In this document: positions 1 through 9,359 of the stretch, piece after piece | Position numbering within the stretch: position 1 is the stretch's first letter | Layout of the letters: the number at the start of each line of letters is the position of its first letter | Assembly (NCBI GenBank): GCA_021777495.1 | Contig: JAJYDL010000003.1 | Location: 1 to 43,881, forward strand | DNA length: 43,881 nucleotides | Source: a bacterium | GTDB lineage: Bacteria > Patescibacteriota > Minisyncoccia > UBA6257 > 2-01-FULL-56-20 | Direction of reading: 5' to 3' | Made by a program: the position numbers and the translations under genes | Notes under the pieces: generated by a model | Seen by the model: only the letters and a program-made list of their open reading frames with translations | Told to the model about the DNA's origin: nothing | Database searches by the model: none

Positions 1-1
1 G

Positions 2-1963
2 GGCAAGATCCAGTCGACCTCGGGAGGCATCGTCTTCCCCGACGGCACCGTGCAGACGACCGCCGCAAGCGCGAGCGGGCAGACGACTTCCGCCGCGAAC
101 GTCTCTTCCGGTTCCTTCGGCGCGAACACCGGGGGAGGGAACTATGCGTTCCCGGGAAGCGTCACTGTGGGACCTTCGGCAAACTATCTGACCACCGGCG
201 GTTCATTGCTTTGTTTTTCGACCGGAGGCACCTGCGCGTCGGGAGTGGGGACCCCTTCCATCGTGGAGGACTGGGGGGTGAATCTGATCGGAAACGGAGG
301 GACGCAGCCGGTGCGCGTCACGAATGCCGCGCTGCTTGTCGGTTACGGCAACTATGGCACAAGCTATCCTTCGGGAAACCTGCTCGTCTCGGGCAACGTC
401 GGCATCGGCACGGTGTCACCGGGAGATGCCCTTGATGTCAATGGTCAGGTGGTGTTCGGCGGCTCGGTGGCGCGTTTGTCGATGGGTTCGGATTCAATCG
501 GATTCAATAGACGGGTTGCCACAGGAGTGATTTATTCTTCGGGCGAATATGCATATCAATTCCAGCATAACGGCAGCGCCACGCAAGGTTCGGACAACCT
601 TGCCATCCAGGTATACAATCCGAGCGGCGGGAATATCACCTCGAATGCATTGGCGGTGAACGGCTACGGAGATGTCGGTGTCGACACCGCAACGCCGGTC
701 ACGGCATTGAGCGTCGCGGGAGCCATCACGATAAATGAAGGGACGACATTCGGTGGAGTAAATGGCTACACTTTCATTGGGGACGGAAATTATGATACCG
801 GCATGTTTTCACCATCCGACGGCGTCGTTGATTTCTATAACAACACGGCGCATTCCATCGATATTACGCCGAGCGCCATGACGGTTTATCAGCCGACGAC
901 GTTCACGGGAAACGCAAATGTATCGGGCATTCTTTACGTGTCGACGCCCGCAGGGATGTGGATATCGGGCATGAACGGTACGAACGGGATCGATGCCGCA
1001 ACCCCTCAAATCGCAAATTCATACACCCCGATCCTTCGCCAGACGACCGCAAGCGGGAACGTTGTGGCATTAGGAGGACTTGGCGACGGGTTCGGATTTC
1101 TTACTTATAATTCCGGGAGGACGGCGAACGGATATGATTACGCCCCGCTTTATTTCACCACCAATAATGGCGATGTCGGTATTGATACGATCTCGCCGGG
1201 CTATACGCTCGACGTAAGCGGTGCGGGAAGATTCACCAGCATGTTGTATGCGAACGGCGGAGTCGCCCTTCAGCCCGGTACCGAGCTTGATTATTGGGGA
1301 GGGGGTACGCCGTATCGCACGTGGATGGATAACAACAGCACCTATTTCTATGGCGCCGTCCAGGATTATTCCCAGCATTTCACCATGGATGCCGAGGACA
1401 GCGGCCGCGGCTGGACATGGGGGGCATATGGATCTGCTCCCGGCGCCTCTTTGGATGTGAATGGCAATTTGACGCTGAGAGGCGGCCTTACTGCGGGCGG
1501 CAATCTCTCCGTAGGAGCAAACAAGATCACGGCAGGGACGATCGATCCGCTCTATACGATCAACGGTACGAATTATGCCACGTATGTTCCGGGCATGACG
1601 GGACAGAAGGAAGAGACCGCGGGGACGCTTACGCTTGGCGCGCAGACCGGCGGCGCCTATGCGGCGACGATCGATCTCGGATCTGCGGCGCAGGGGAGCG
1701 ATGTGTGGCTCTTCGCGCAGGCGACGGATATGAAGGCTCCCGGCGCGATGAACGGCCTTGTTGTCACCCTCACGCCCGGATTCGACGGGCGGGTATGGTA
1801 CACCGAGGATACGGCCGCAGAAACGCTTACGGTGCATGGGACCGCGGCGGGCCAGGTTTCTTACACGCTCATTGCGCCCCGCTTCGATGCCGCGCAGTGG
1901 ACGAACCTCGCACCGTCTCAGGATGCGGGCATGAAGGGCTTCGTGATCGGTACCGGTAATTAA
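2..1963 (+). CDS. Large surface / tail-fibre-like protein, 5'-truncated by the window edge
   Basis: The frame is open to the left edge (GKIQSTSGGIVFPDGTVQTTA precedes the called GTG at 50). Degenerate repeats GNVGIGTVSPGDALDVNG / GDVGVDTATPVTALSVAG / GDVGIDTISPGYTLDVSG. Confidence 0.75.
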   Translation, partial: GKIQSTSGGIVFPDGTVQTTAASASGQTTSAANVSSGSFGANTGGGNYAFPGSVTVGPSANYLTTGGSLLCFSTGGTCASGVGTPSIVEDWGVNLIGNGGTQPVRVTNAALLVGYGNYGTSYPSGNLLVSGNVGIGTVSPGDALDVNGQVVFGGSVARLSMGSDSIGFNRRVATGVIYSSGEYAYQFQHNGSATQGSDNLAIQVYNPSGGNITSNALAVNGYGDVGVDTATPVTALSVAGAITINEGTTFGGVNGYTFIGDGNYDTGMFSPSDGVVDFYNNTAHSIDITPSAMTVYQPTTFTGNANVSGILYVSTPAGMWISGMNGTNGIDAATPQIANSYTPILRQTTASGNVVALGGLGDGFGFLTYNSGRTANGYDYAPLYFTTNNGDVGIDTISPGYTLDVSGAGRFTSMLYANGGVALQPGTELDYWGGGTPYRTWMDNNSTYFYGAVQDYSQHFTMDAEDSGRGWTWGAYGSAPGASLDVNGNLTLRGGLTAGGNLSVGANKITAGTIDPLYTINGTNYATYVPGMTGQKEETAGTLTLGAQTGGAYAATIDLGSAAQGSDVWLFAQATDMKAPGAMNGLVVTLTPGFDGRVWYTEDTAAETLTVHGTAAGQVSYTLIAPRFDAAQWTNLAPSQDAGMKGFVIGTGN

Positions 1964-1980
1964 TCAATAGATTTCAATCC

Positions 1981-3399
1981 ATGAATTTTCGCCGGTTTAA
2001 CAAGGCATCTCTCGCTATCATTGCCGTTGCCGCGGTCGTTGCGGCGACCATCGTCGTATTCGGCATCCACCGCGGCGTTTCCGCACCGGCGGCCGTACCG
2101 GCGAAGGGGAGCGTGGCGAACAGCGCGACCTCGTCGCAAACCCCCGCGGCACAGGGGGTTGCCGTCATTCCGAGGATCCCTCCGGTATTGAAGCTTCCTG
2201 CAGGGCCCGTCACCTATCAGATCGCTCAGGCGGCGACCAAGCTTCCCGGATTCGTGCAGGCGACGATCGACCCCCTCAAAGTGAGCGTGGGACAGGTCCA
2301 GCACTTCACGGTCGTCACGGACGACCCCAATCCCGTGGTATCCGTAACCGCAACGATCGTCACCGACCATACGACCACGACCGTGAATCTTGTTTTGCAG
2401 GGCCCCGCGCCTCTTTCGATGATCGTGCCGAGGAATTTCGTCGTGGGATCCGACGGTACGCTTGCGCAGGCGACCACGGGTACTTCCCCTTACGCCGTTG
2501 CCGGGGGGAGCGGTGCGAACGGGAGCAATGTGGCGGAGGCGGCCAATTCCGCCGCGCTGGAGTTCAAAGGGCAATGGACGGTGGAAGATACGCATAATGC
2601 CGAATACAAGACGACCTTCACCGCGAAGGATTCCGCGGGCAATGTGAATTCGGTCACGCTCCAATGGTCGGATCCCACGCCATGCAGCTTCGATACGGGA
2701 TCGGGGTCGGGATATACGACCGGAAACGTGGCATTGAGTGCCAGTTGTGATGTGGGCCTTTCGGGGTATTCGCCGGTCGATGGAGTGGAAAGCGGGAACC
2801 TTTCATTCTCCGCGGCGTTAACCTTACAGGTAGATGCGAACGCGACGCTCGTGATCAACAGCGGCTATAGTATAAGCATGGCGAACGGGACCATTGCCAT
2901 GGCGAGCGGCGCAAAGATCCTCCTTGCCACCGATATGTGCGGCACCGATGCCGACGGCGACGGTTATCTCAAGCAATCGGCATGGACGGCCGCCTCGTCG
3001 TGCGCGTCGGTTTCCCTCACCTCGCGTGCGAGCATCACAAAGCAGTACGGTTTCAATGATTGCGACGATAATAATGCGAACGTGCATCCGGGGCAGACGG
3101 CATGGTTCACATCCGCAACCACCGATACCGGTTCCTGGGATTACAATTGCGACGGTTCGGTAGAGGACTATTATTCATCCACCTATCAGGTTCCCGCCAT
3201 CACCTGTAATTCGAATACGTGCGCGACCGGATCGTGCGTATCGGGATCCGGCAGCCAGAACCTCGGATATGTCCCGAGCTGCGGTTCGACGTTCCAGATG
3301 CTCAGCAGTTGTTCTTCGGTGAGCACGGTGAGCTGCGGGGGATCGTACGGAGCGAGCTGTCAGGCGAGCTATAGTACGCTCACGCAATCCTGTCATTGA
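1981..3399 (+). CDS. Secreted or membrane-anchored protein with MopE-like putative metal-binding motif
   Basis: N-terminal hydrophobic segment. DADGDGY...DCDDNNANVHPG...WDYNCDG matches the MopE-type metal-binding pattern. Cys-rich C-terminus. Confidence 0.7.
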   Translation: MNFRRFNKASLAIIAVAAVVAATIVVFGIHRGVSAPAAVPAKGSVANSATSSQTPAAQGVAVIPRIPPVLKLPAGPVTYQIAQAATKLPGFVQATIDPLKVSVGQVQHFTVVTDDPNPVVSVTATIVTDHTTTTVNLVLQGPAPLSMIVPRNFVVGSDGTLAQATTGTSPYAVAGGSGANGSNVAEAANSAALEFKGQWTVEDTHNAEYKTTFTAKDSAGNVNSVTLQWSDPTPCSFDTGSGSGYTTGNVALSASCDVGLSGYSPVDGVESGNLSFSAALTLQVDANATLVINSGYSISMANGTIAMASGAKILLATDMCGTDADGDGYLKQSAWTAASSCASVSLTSRASITKQYGFNDCDDNNANVHPGQTAWFTSATTDTGSWDYNCDGSVEDYYSSTYQVPAITCNSNTCATGSCVSGSGSQNLGYVPSCGSTFQMLSSCSSVSTVSCGGSYGASCQASYSTLTQSCH

Positions 3400-3425
3400 T
3401 CCCTCCATCCCTATTGAAAAAAATG

Positions 3426-3452
3426 CGCCCCTGCATATGAAATGCGGGGGCG
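3426..3452 (-). terminator. Rho-independent terminator for the minus-strand lipoprotein gene
   Basis: cgcccctgcat-atgaa-atgcgggggcg stem, followed on the minus strand by a T tract (the complement reads aaaaaaa just left of it). Lies between convergent CDSs. Confidence 0.7.
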
Positions 3453-3467
3453 TTCCGTGCGTTTCCC

Positions 3468-4679
3468 TTACCGGCAGTAAGGGAAATAACTCGTTACCGT
3501 GGTGAGCTGTTGGGGGGATTGTCCGCTTCCCGCACTCACGAGATAGAAGTGGTAATCCGCGGGATTTTCAAATACGATGGTGTTCCCGTTTCCGCCGTCG
3601 CACCATGCGGGATATATCCCCGATGCGATCGTTTGCGGATTGGTGCCGTCGATATTCGCGACCGCCAACTGCTCCTTGTAATCCGTGACGATCTTCGTGC
3701 CATCGGGCGAAGGGGATACTTCCCAGCCGTTTCCGATGGAGGTTCGGGTCTGTCCATCCGCGCTCAGGATCACCGTTTCCTGGCTCACGGTATAGATGAT
3801 CCGTCCGTCACTCAGATAGCGGGGACTTACAGGAGGCGAGTTGATGGTGCTGTTCGCGGGGCACGAGATGTCCGTGATCGCGATCGGCGTGAAGGAGCTT
3901 CCGTCGAGCGGCATGGTTGCAAGTCCGCAGACGCCGAGTGTCGTATCCATGTATGCGATCACGAAACCGGTACCCGCAGGGTTCCAATCCAGGCCGTTGG
4001 GCATGAAGTGGGTATCCGTCCAGTTTTTGACGACCGTGGGCGTACCGCCTTCGACGGGCACGGTCATGAGCCATTCGGTCGTTCCCTGTTTGATGTATGC
4101 GACCGTCCGCTTGTCGGGCGAGATCGTCGAATACAGGTCCTGGGACGGCGTGTCGTTCGGGCTCAGCTGGTATTGCACGTCCGGGTGCGCCACATCGAAG
4201 ACGAATATCCGTTCGATATACGTCGTGCACGCAGAGCAGCCGTCGTTCGTGAATGCCAGGAATGTCGGCGTGGGACCCTGCGTTACCGTGATGGTGACCG
4301 ATCCCGACGTGGTTCCGTCGGAACCGACCGCTTTCACGGTCTCGCTTCCGCCCGTGGGCGGATAGAACGGCGCGGTATAAAGTCCGGACGTGCTGATGGT
4401 GCCATCCGTACCGTCGCCTCCCTGGGTGCCGTTCACATACCACGTGAATGCGGTGCCGAGATTTCCCGTTGCCGTGGCGCTGAACTGAAGAGTGCCTTCT
4501 GTGGCCACGGAGCACCCCGCCGCCGGGCATGTGACGGTAATGGTCGGGTTGGAAGGCGGAGGAGTGGAAGTTGTGCCGGATGCGCCGCAGCCGGTAAGGA
4601 TGTGGATCGTTGCCACGAGCGCTGCCGCGCTCATGAGGGGAGCCAAAAATCTGATGCCACCACCCATGCGGAGGTTCAT
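3468..4679 (-). CDS. Lipoprotein with Ig-like domain and TolB/WD40-like beta-propeller
   Basis: Signal peptide with lipobox LTGC; Ig-like domain; SPDKRTVAYI / SPSPDGTKIVTDY propeller repeats. AGGAGA Shine-Dalgarno before ATG at 4679; the ORF extends to 4700. Confidence 0.7.
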   Translation of the reverse strand: MNLRMGGGIRFLAPLMSAAALVATIHILTGCGASGTTSTPPPSNPTITVTCPAAGCSVATEGTLQFSATATGNLGTAFTWYVNGTQGGDGTDGTISTSGLYTAPFYPPTGGSETVKAVGSDGTTSGSVTITVTQGPTPTFLAFTNDGCSACTTYIERIFVFDVAHPDVQYQLSPNDTPSQDLYSTISPDKRTVAYIKQGTTEWLMTVPVEGGTPTVVKNWTDTHFMPNGLDWNPAGTGFVIAYMDTTLGVCGLATMPLDGSSFTPIAITDISCPANSTINSPPVSPRYLSDGRIIYTVSQETVILSADGQTRTSIGNGWEVSPSPDGTKIVTDYKEQLAVANIDGTNPQTIASGIYPAWCDGGNGNTIVFENPADYHFYLVSAGSGQSPQQLTTVTSYFPYCR

Positions 4680-4745
4680 CGTGTTCTCCTTTAAGCCCAA
4701 AACCGGGCGTTCATCCGAACCTTACAGTGCCAAGGTTCTGGATAT

Positions 4746-4774
4746 TTTATACTAAAAAAATATAATTTTGGCAA
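4746..4774 (-). promoter_or_regulatory. Sigma70-like promoter for the lipoprotein gene
   Basis: Minus strand reads TTGCCA-17 nt-TATAAA in an AT-rich segment, about 65 nt upstream of the ATG. Confidence 0.6.
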
Positions 4775-4808
4775 TATATTCGGGTGATGCGGCGCGCTCC
4801 CTTCCGCG

Positions 4809-7034
4809 TCATTCCCGATGGAGGATCGCGCGGAATTCCGCCACCTTTTTCCTGAGCGCGGCATCCTTTTTGAGAGGGGGATCGTCGCGGAGCACCTTTG
4901 CCGCCGCGTCGCGCGAACGCTTGACGAGCTCGGGATCGCGGAGCGCCTCCATGGCCACATCGGGGAGGCCGGTCTGCACCTGTCCGAAGAACTGTCCCGG
5001 GCCGCGCAGCTGGAGATCCTTCTCCGCGAGCTCGAAGCCGTTCTTCGCCTCGAGGATCGCCTTGAGGCGCGCGTTCGCGGCCTGGGCCGCGGTCGTCGTC
5101 ATGAGGAAGCAGTGTGACGCATGCTCGCCGCGGCCGACGCGCCCGCGGAACTGGTAGAGCTGGGCGAGGCCGAACCGTTCCGCGCCCTCGATCATCATGA
5201 TCGTCGCGTTAGGCACGTCGACGCCCACCTCGACGACCGATGTGGAGACGAGGATGTCGGATTCCCGTTCCTTGAAGCGCTTCATAATTTCCTCCTTTTC
5301 TTTCGCCTTCATCTGTCCGTGGAGCATCGCAATGCGGAGATCGGGGAACACCTCTTTCGAAAGCTTTTCAAACTCCTCCTTCACCGATTTCAGCTCGAGC
5401 GCGGTCTTGAGGGCCCGAAGGCGTGCGGGGGATGCCGCTCCTTGCGCGGCGTTTCCGGAACCCCCCTTTTCCTCATCGTCCTCCGCGGGATCGATGCGGG
5501 GGCAGATGACGAATACCTGCCTGCCCGCCTTCACTTCCTTGTGGATGAACGAATACGAGGAAGCGCGCTCCGCGGGCGGCACGATGCTCGTCGCGATCGG
5601 CTTCCGTCCCGAAGGAAGTTCCGTGATGAGGGAGAGATCGAGATCGCCGAATATGGAGAGCATGAGCGTACGGGGGATGGGAGTGGCGGACATGCTGAGA
5701 AAATGGGGGACGACGCCGCCCTCGCCCGCCTTTGCCGCAAGCTCCGCCCGCTGGCTCACGCCGAAACGATGCTGTTCGTCGATGATGACGAGCCCGAGCG
5801 CTTTGAAGTTCACCGTGCGCTGGATGAGCGCATGCGTGCCGAATATGATGGGCACTTCCCCGCGCGCCGCCTTCGCGCCGAGGTCCTGCTTCGGCACGCG
5901 CGTTTCGAGCCCCTCGCCTCCGTAGTGCACGATCGCCGCCGAAGCGGTGAGGAGTCCGAGCGGGGGGAGCGCATCCGCGCCCGCGCCGTCCGCAATGTGC
6001 GCGAAAAGCTTTTTCATCGTTTCGAAATGCTGGCGCGCAAGGATCTCCGTGGGAGCCATGAATGCGGCTTGGTATCCGTTGCGCGCCGCGATGAGTGCGG
6101 CGAGCGCCGCCACGATCGTCTTGCCGGAGCCGACGTCGCCCTGAAGGAGGCGGTTCATGGGATGGGAGCGTTCCATATCCTGCACGATCTCCCAGAGGGA
6201 TTTTTTCTGCGAGGGCGTGAGCTCGAACGGAAGTTTTCCGAGGAGGCCTTTCATCCATTCGATGTCCGTCTTCAGAGGAGGCGCATGCCGTACCGCAAGC
6301 TTCATTTTCTCCTGGAGCGTGATGAGCTGGAGGAGGAAGAGGTCCTCGAACGAGAAGCGGGCGCGTGCGGCATGCGCCTCGTCGACCGTTCTCGGGAAGT
6401 GGATGGCGTGAAGAGCCTCTTCGAGGGGAGGAAGGGCGAACTCCGCGAGCACTCCTTCGGGGATCCATTCCTTGAACGCCGGGCGGCGGCGGAAGACCTG
6501 CTGTACGGCGAAGCGGATGCCGCGCGAAGTGAGCCCCTGCGTTTCCGGATAGACCGGCACGAGGCGGCCCGTATGGCTGAACTCCTGTCCCTCGTCGTCG
6601 CGTATTCCCGGCCGGAGCCGGACGAGTTCGTAGGTGGGATTATTGAGATAAAGGTCGCCCTCGTCCGAGACGGACGCTTTGCCGGAGAAGTTCGCTTCGC
6701 GTCCGGGGCGCAGGGTGTTCGCGAGGTAGGGCTGGTTGAACCATACCGCGCGGATGGACCCGGAGTCGTCGGCGAGCGTGGCCTCGACGATGCTCATGTG
6801 CCGGCGGAAGCTGTGCCGCGCCTTGATGTCCTCCACGACGGCGCGGAGGGTCGCCTGTTGTCCCGGCTCAAGCTCCGCGACGGTGTAGGTCTTCGTGAAA
6901 TCCTCGTAGCGGGCGGGAAAATGCCACAGAAGGTCTCTCACCGTGCGGATACCCATCTTTTCAAGCCGTCTGAGGGACGGCGAGCGGGCTCCGACGACTT
7001 CGAAGAGAGGCGTATCGAGCGCGATCTGCGGCAT
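4809..7034 (-). CDS. recG: ATP-dependent DNA helicase RecG
   Basis: GDVGSGKTIVA Walker A, DEQHRFGV, ATPIPRTL, GRVGRGEHAS motifs and full-length RecG architecture. Confidence 0.96.
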   Translation of the reverse strand: MPQIALDTPLFEVVGARSPSLRRLEKMGIRTVRDLLWHFPARYEDFTKTYTVAELEPGQQATLRAVVEDIKARHSFRRHMSIVEATLADDSGSIRAVWFNQPYLANTLRPGREANFSGKASVSDEGDLYLNNPTYELVRLRPGIRDDEGQEFSHTGRLVPVYPETQGLTSRGIRFAVQQVFRRRPAFKEWIPEGVLAEFALPPLEEALHAIHFPRTVDEAHAARARFSFEDLFLLQLITLQEKMKLAVRHAPPLKTDIEWMKGLLGKLPFELTPSQKKSLWEIVQDMERSHPMNRLLQGDVGSGKTIVAALAALIAARNGYQAAFMAPTEILARQHFETMKKLFAHIADGAGADALPPLGLLTASAAIVHYGGEGLETRVPKQDLGAKAARGEVPIIFGTHALIQRTVNFKALGLVIIDEQHRFGVSQRAELAAKAGEGGVVPHFLSMSATPIPRTLMLSIFGDLDLSLITELPSGRKPIATSIVPPAERASSYSFIHKEVKAGRQVFVICPRIDPAEDDEEKGGSGNAAQGAASPARLRALKTALELKSVKEEFEKLSKEVFPDLRIAMLHGQMKAKEKEEIMKRFKERESDILVSTSVVEVGVDVPNATIMMIEGAERFGLAQLYQFRGRVGRGEHASHCFLMTTTAAQAANARLKAILEAKNGFELAEKDLQLRGPGQFFGQVQTGLPDVAMEALRDPELVKRSRDAAAKVLRDDPPLKKDAALRKKVAEFRAILHRE

Positions 7035-7048
7035 TGCGATTTGCCGTC

Positions 7049-7057
7049 ATTATACCA
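7049..7057 (-). promoter_or_regulatory. Extended -10 promoter element upstream of recG
   Basis: Minus strand reads TGGTATAAT, 14 nt before the recG ATG. Confidence 0.5.
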
Positions 7058-7173
7058 TAAACGGCCATTCGGTTCCCGCCGGCTGTCTGGGGATATGTCC
7101 GCATCGCACATAGGGTATAATTGACGTATATGTGCGCAAAGGTCGAGCAAGGAAAAATCATAACGATACGGAT

Positions 7174-7869
7174 ATGAAAATGAAAAAATCGGTCGCGTGG
7201 ATGACGGGCGGCGCATTGACGCTCGCGCTCGTCGTCGCGTCGGGTGCGCTCGCTGCCGCGCATGCGGACAACGGCAGCGAAGGCGGCGATCATGGCGGCA
7301 ATCTCGGGAATCTCAACCTTCCCTCGCTCTTGCAGGCCAACGTCACGTCGGTGGCTGCCACCGCATCGGGGACCCTTCCCACGTTCTCGGTCCAGAATCC
7401 CGGAGGCGAAGGCGTCCAGTCGGAGAATCAGGTCCAGTCGGAGAGCCAGATCCAGTCCGAGGGTCAGGGCCAGGGAGGAGGTTCGCAGAGCATGAACTCC
7501 GTCCAGGAGTCCGCGTCGCTCAACGCCAACGGTAACTTCAAGATCACCGGAGCGAAGGTTGTCTCCGTCGATACGGCGGCAAACACGATCACCGCGACCC
7601 TTTACGGGTTCACGAAGACCGTGAGTGTGAGCGGTGCCGCCATCACCGGCGGAAACGCCACCATGGCGCTTGGCGCCATCCAGCCCGGCGATACGCTTTC
7701 CGCGACGGGCAACTTCGACGAGATGACCCATGCCGTTACAGTGAACACCGTGAACGACGTTTCGTCGATCCCGAGCGGTTCTTCGGCGATTCAGTCCCGG
7801 CTTTCGATGCTCATGCAGCTTGTGGCCCAGCTTGAGGCGCAGCTTCAGTCGTCGTCCCAGTCGAACTAG
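7174..7869 (+). CDS. Secreted DUF5666-like protein with Q/S-rich repeats
   Basis: Signal peptide MKMKKSVAWMTGGALTLALVVASGALAAAHA; C-terminal part FKITGAKVVSVDTAANTITATLYGFTKTVSV resembles DUF5666. In-frame ATG at 7174 is preferred over 7132. Confidence 0.6.
   Translation: MKMKKSVAWMTGGALTLALVVASGALAAAHADNGSEGGDHGGNLGNLNLPSLLQANVTSVAATASGTLPTFSVQNPGGEGVQSENQVQSESQIQSEGQGQGGGSQSMNSVQESASLNANGNFKITGAKVVSVDTAANTITATLYGFTKTVSVSGAAITGGNATMALGAIQPGDTLSATGNFDEMTHAVTVNTVNDVSSIPSGSSAIQSRLSMLMQLVAQLEAQLQSSSQSN
7414..7467 (+). repeat. Three tandem 18-bp units inside the CDS
   Basis: GTCCAGTCGGAGAATCAG / GTCCAGTCGGAGAGCCAG / ATCCAGTCCGAGGGTCAG, encoding VQSENQ-VQSESQ-IQSEGQ. Confidence 0.85.
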
Positions 7870-7887
7870 CACGGAATCGTGTGCAAC

Positions 7888-7919
7888 AAAAAGCGCGGCG
7901 TTACATCGCCGCGCTTTTT
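7888..7919. terminator. Bidirectional intrinsic terminator
   Basis: Perfect 13-bp inverted repeat AAAAAGCGCGGCG-TTACAT-CGCCGCGCTTTTT. Confidence 0.9.
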
Positions 7920-7942
7920 GTATCCGTAGCGGAACGGTTCTA

Positions 7943-8018
7943 TGGTGCCCCCACCAGGACTCGAACCTGGGACCTTCTCCTTAAGAGGGAGCAGCTCTAC
8001 CAACTGAGCTATAGGGGC
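7943..8018 (-). tRNA. tRNA-Lys(CTT), CCA encoded
   Basis: Minus strand GCCCCTATAGCTCAGTTGGTAGAGCTGCTCCCTCTTAAGGAGAAGGTCCCAGGTTCGAGTCCTGGTGGGGGCACCA folds as a cloverleaf; anticodon loop CTCTTAA. Confidence 0.93.
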
Positions 8019-8166
8019 ATGCGTGCGGTCATCGCCGGCGATTCGTTCCGCACCGCCGCCGTACGGAATTCCAAGAACTATTCTAATAAGGAAGCGCATA
8101 AAATGCAACGCCCTTGTGCGGCCGGGAAGGTGGCAATTCCGAATTGCACGGCCTATAATGCATGGT

Positions 8167-9354
8167 ATGGAACGATCGGACAAGGAGCGGATCGAAGAGC
8201 TTCTCGCACGCGGCGTGGAGGAGGTCATCGATCGCGCAAGCCTCGAGCGCAAACTGAAGATCGGAAAGCCTTTGCGGGTCAAGCTTGGCATCGATCCCAC
8301 GAGCCCCAATCTCCACCTCGGGCGTTCCGTGCCGCTTCTCAAGCTGCGCGATTTCCAGGAACTCGGGCACACCGTGGTCCTCATCATCGGCGATTTCACC
8401 GGTACGATCGGCGACACGTCCGACAAGGACAGTGAGCGTCCGATGCTTTCCGGGGAGGAGGTGAAGCGGAATATGGAGACGTACATCGCGCAGGCGGGGA
8501 AGATCATCGATATCAAGAAGACGGAGGTGGTGCGCAACAGTACATGGCTCGGGAAGCTCGGATACGGCGATATCGGCCGCCATGCGGACGTTTTCGCGCT
8601 TTCCGATTTCGTGGCGCGCGAGAACATCAGGAAGCGGCTTGATGCGGGCAAGCGCGTGTCGCTCCGCGAGCTCCTGTATCCCCTCATGCAGGGGTACGAT
8701 TCCGTGGAAGTGAAGGCCGATGTCGAGATCGGGGGGACCGACCAGCGGTTCAACCTCCTCGCCGGCCGCGACCTTCAGCGCGCATACGGACAGGAACCGC
8801 AGGACATCATGATGGGCCCGATCATCGAGGGGCTCGACGGCCGCAAGATGAGCTCGAGCTACGGCAATACGGTGAACCTTCTCGATGCGCCGAACGACAT
8901 GTTCGGGAAGATCATGTCGCTCCGCGACGAATCGATCATCCGCTATTTCATCATCCTTACGCGCATGCCGATGGAGGTCGTGCGCGCGTACGAGATGGAC
9001 CTTGCGCGCGGCGGGAATCCGCGGGACATCAAGGCGCGCCTCGCGCACGAGATCGTGCGCATGTACCACGGAGAGAAGGAGGCGGATGCCGCACAGGATT
9101 ATTTCGCACGTACGTTCACCGCGAAGGAGATCCCGGATGCGATGCCGGAGTTCGTCCCCAAGAAGGGCGCGCGCGACGTGGTCTCCGTGCTCGTGGATTC
9201 CGGACTCGTGCCTTCGAAGTCCGAAGCGCGGCGCGCGATCGGGCAAAAAGGAGTGAAGATCGACGGCGCGACGGTGGAGGACGTCCATCAGGAGGTCGCA
9301 CGAGGGTCCGTATTGCAGAAAGGAAAGATAAAATTCGTGAGGATCGCGGGGTAA
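8167..9354 (+). CDS. tyrS: Tyrosyl-tRNA synthetase
   Basis: GIDPTSPNLHLGRSVPLLKLRDFQ (HIGH-like), DGRKMSSSYGN (KMSKS-like), C-terminal S4-like domain. TATAAT ends 7 nt before ATG 8167; an alternative in-frame ATG lies at 8158. Confidence 0.95.
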   Translation: MERSDKERIEELLARGVEEVIDRASLERKLKIGKPLRVKLGIDPTSPNLHLGRSVPLLKLRDFQELGHTVVLIIGDFTGTIGDTSDKDSERPMLSGEEVKRNMETYIAQAGKIIDIKKTEVVRNSTWLGKLGYGDIGRHADVFALSDFVARENIRKRLDAGKRVSLRELLYPLMQGYDSVEVKADVEIGGTDQRFNLLAGRDLQRAYGQEPQDIMMGPIIEGLDGRKMSSSYGNTVNLLDAPNDMFGKIMSLRDESIIRYFIILTRMPMEVVRAYEMDLARGGNPRDIKARLAHEIVRMYHGEKEADAAQDYFARTFTAKEIPDAMPEFVPKKGARDVVSVLVDSGLVPSKSEARRAIGQKGVKIDGATVEDVHQEVARGSVLQKGKIKFVRIAG

Positions 9355-9359
9355 GACGC

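Noticed and set aside
5121-7124. 667-aa plus-strand ORF antisense to recG
   Set aside because: Shadow ORF in high-GC DNA; Arg/Glu/His-rich low-quality sequence opposite an unmistakable recG.
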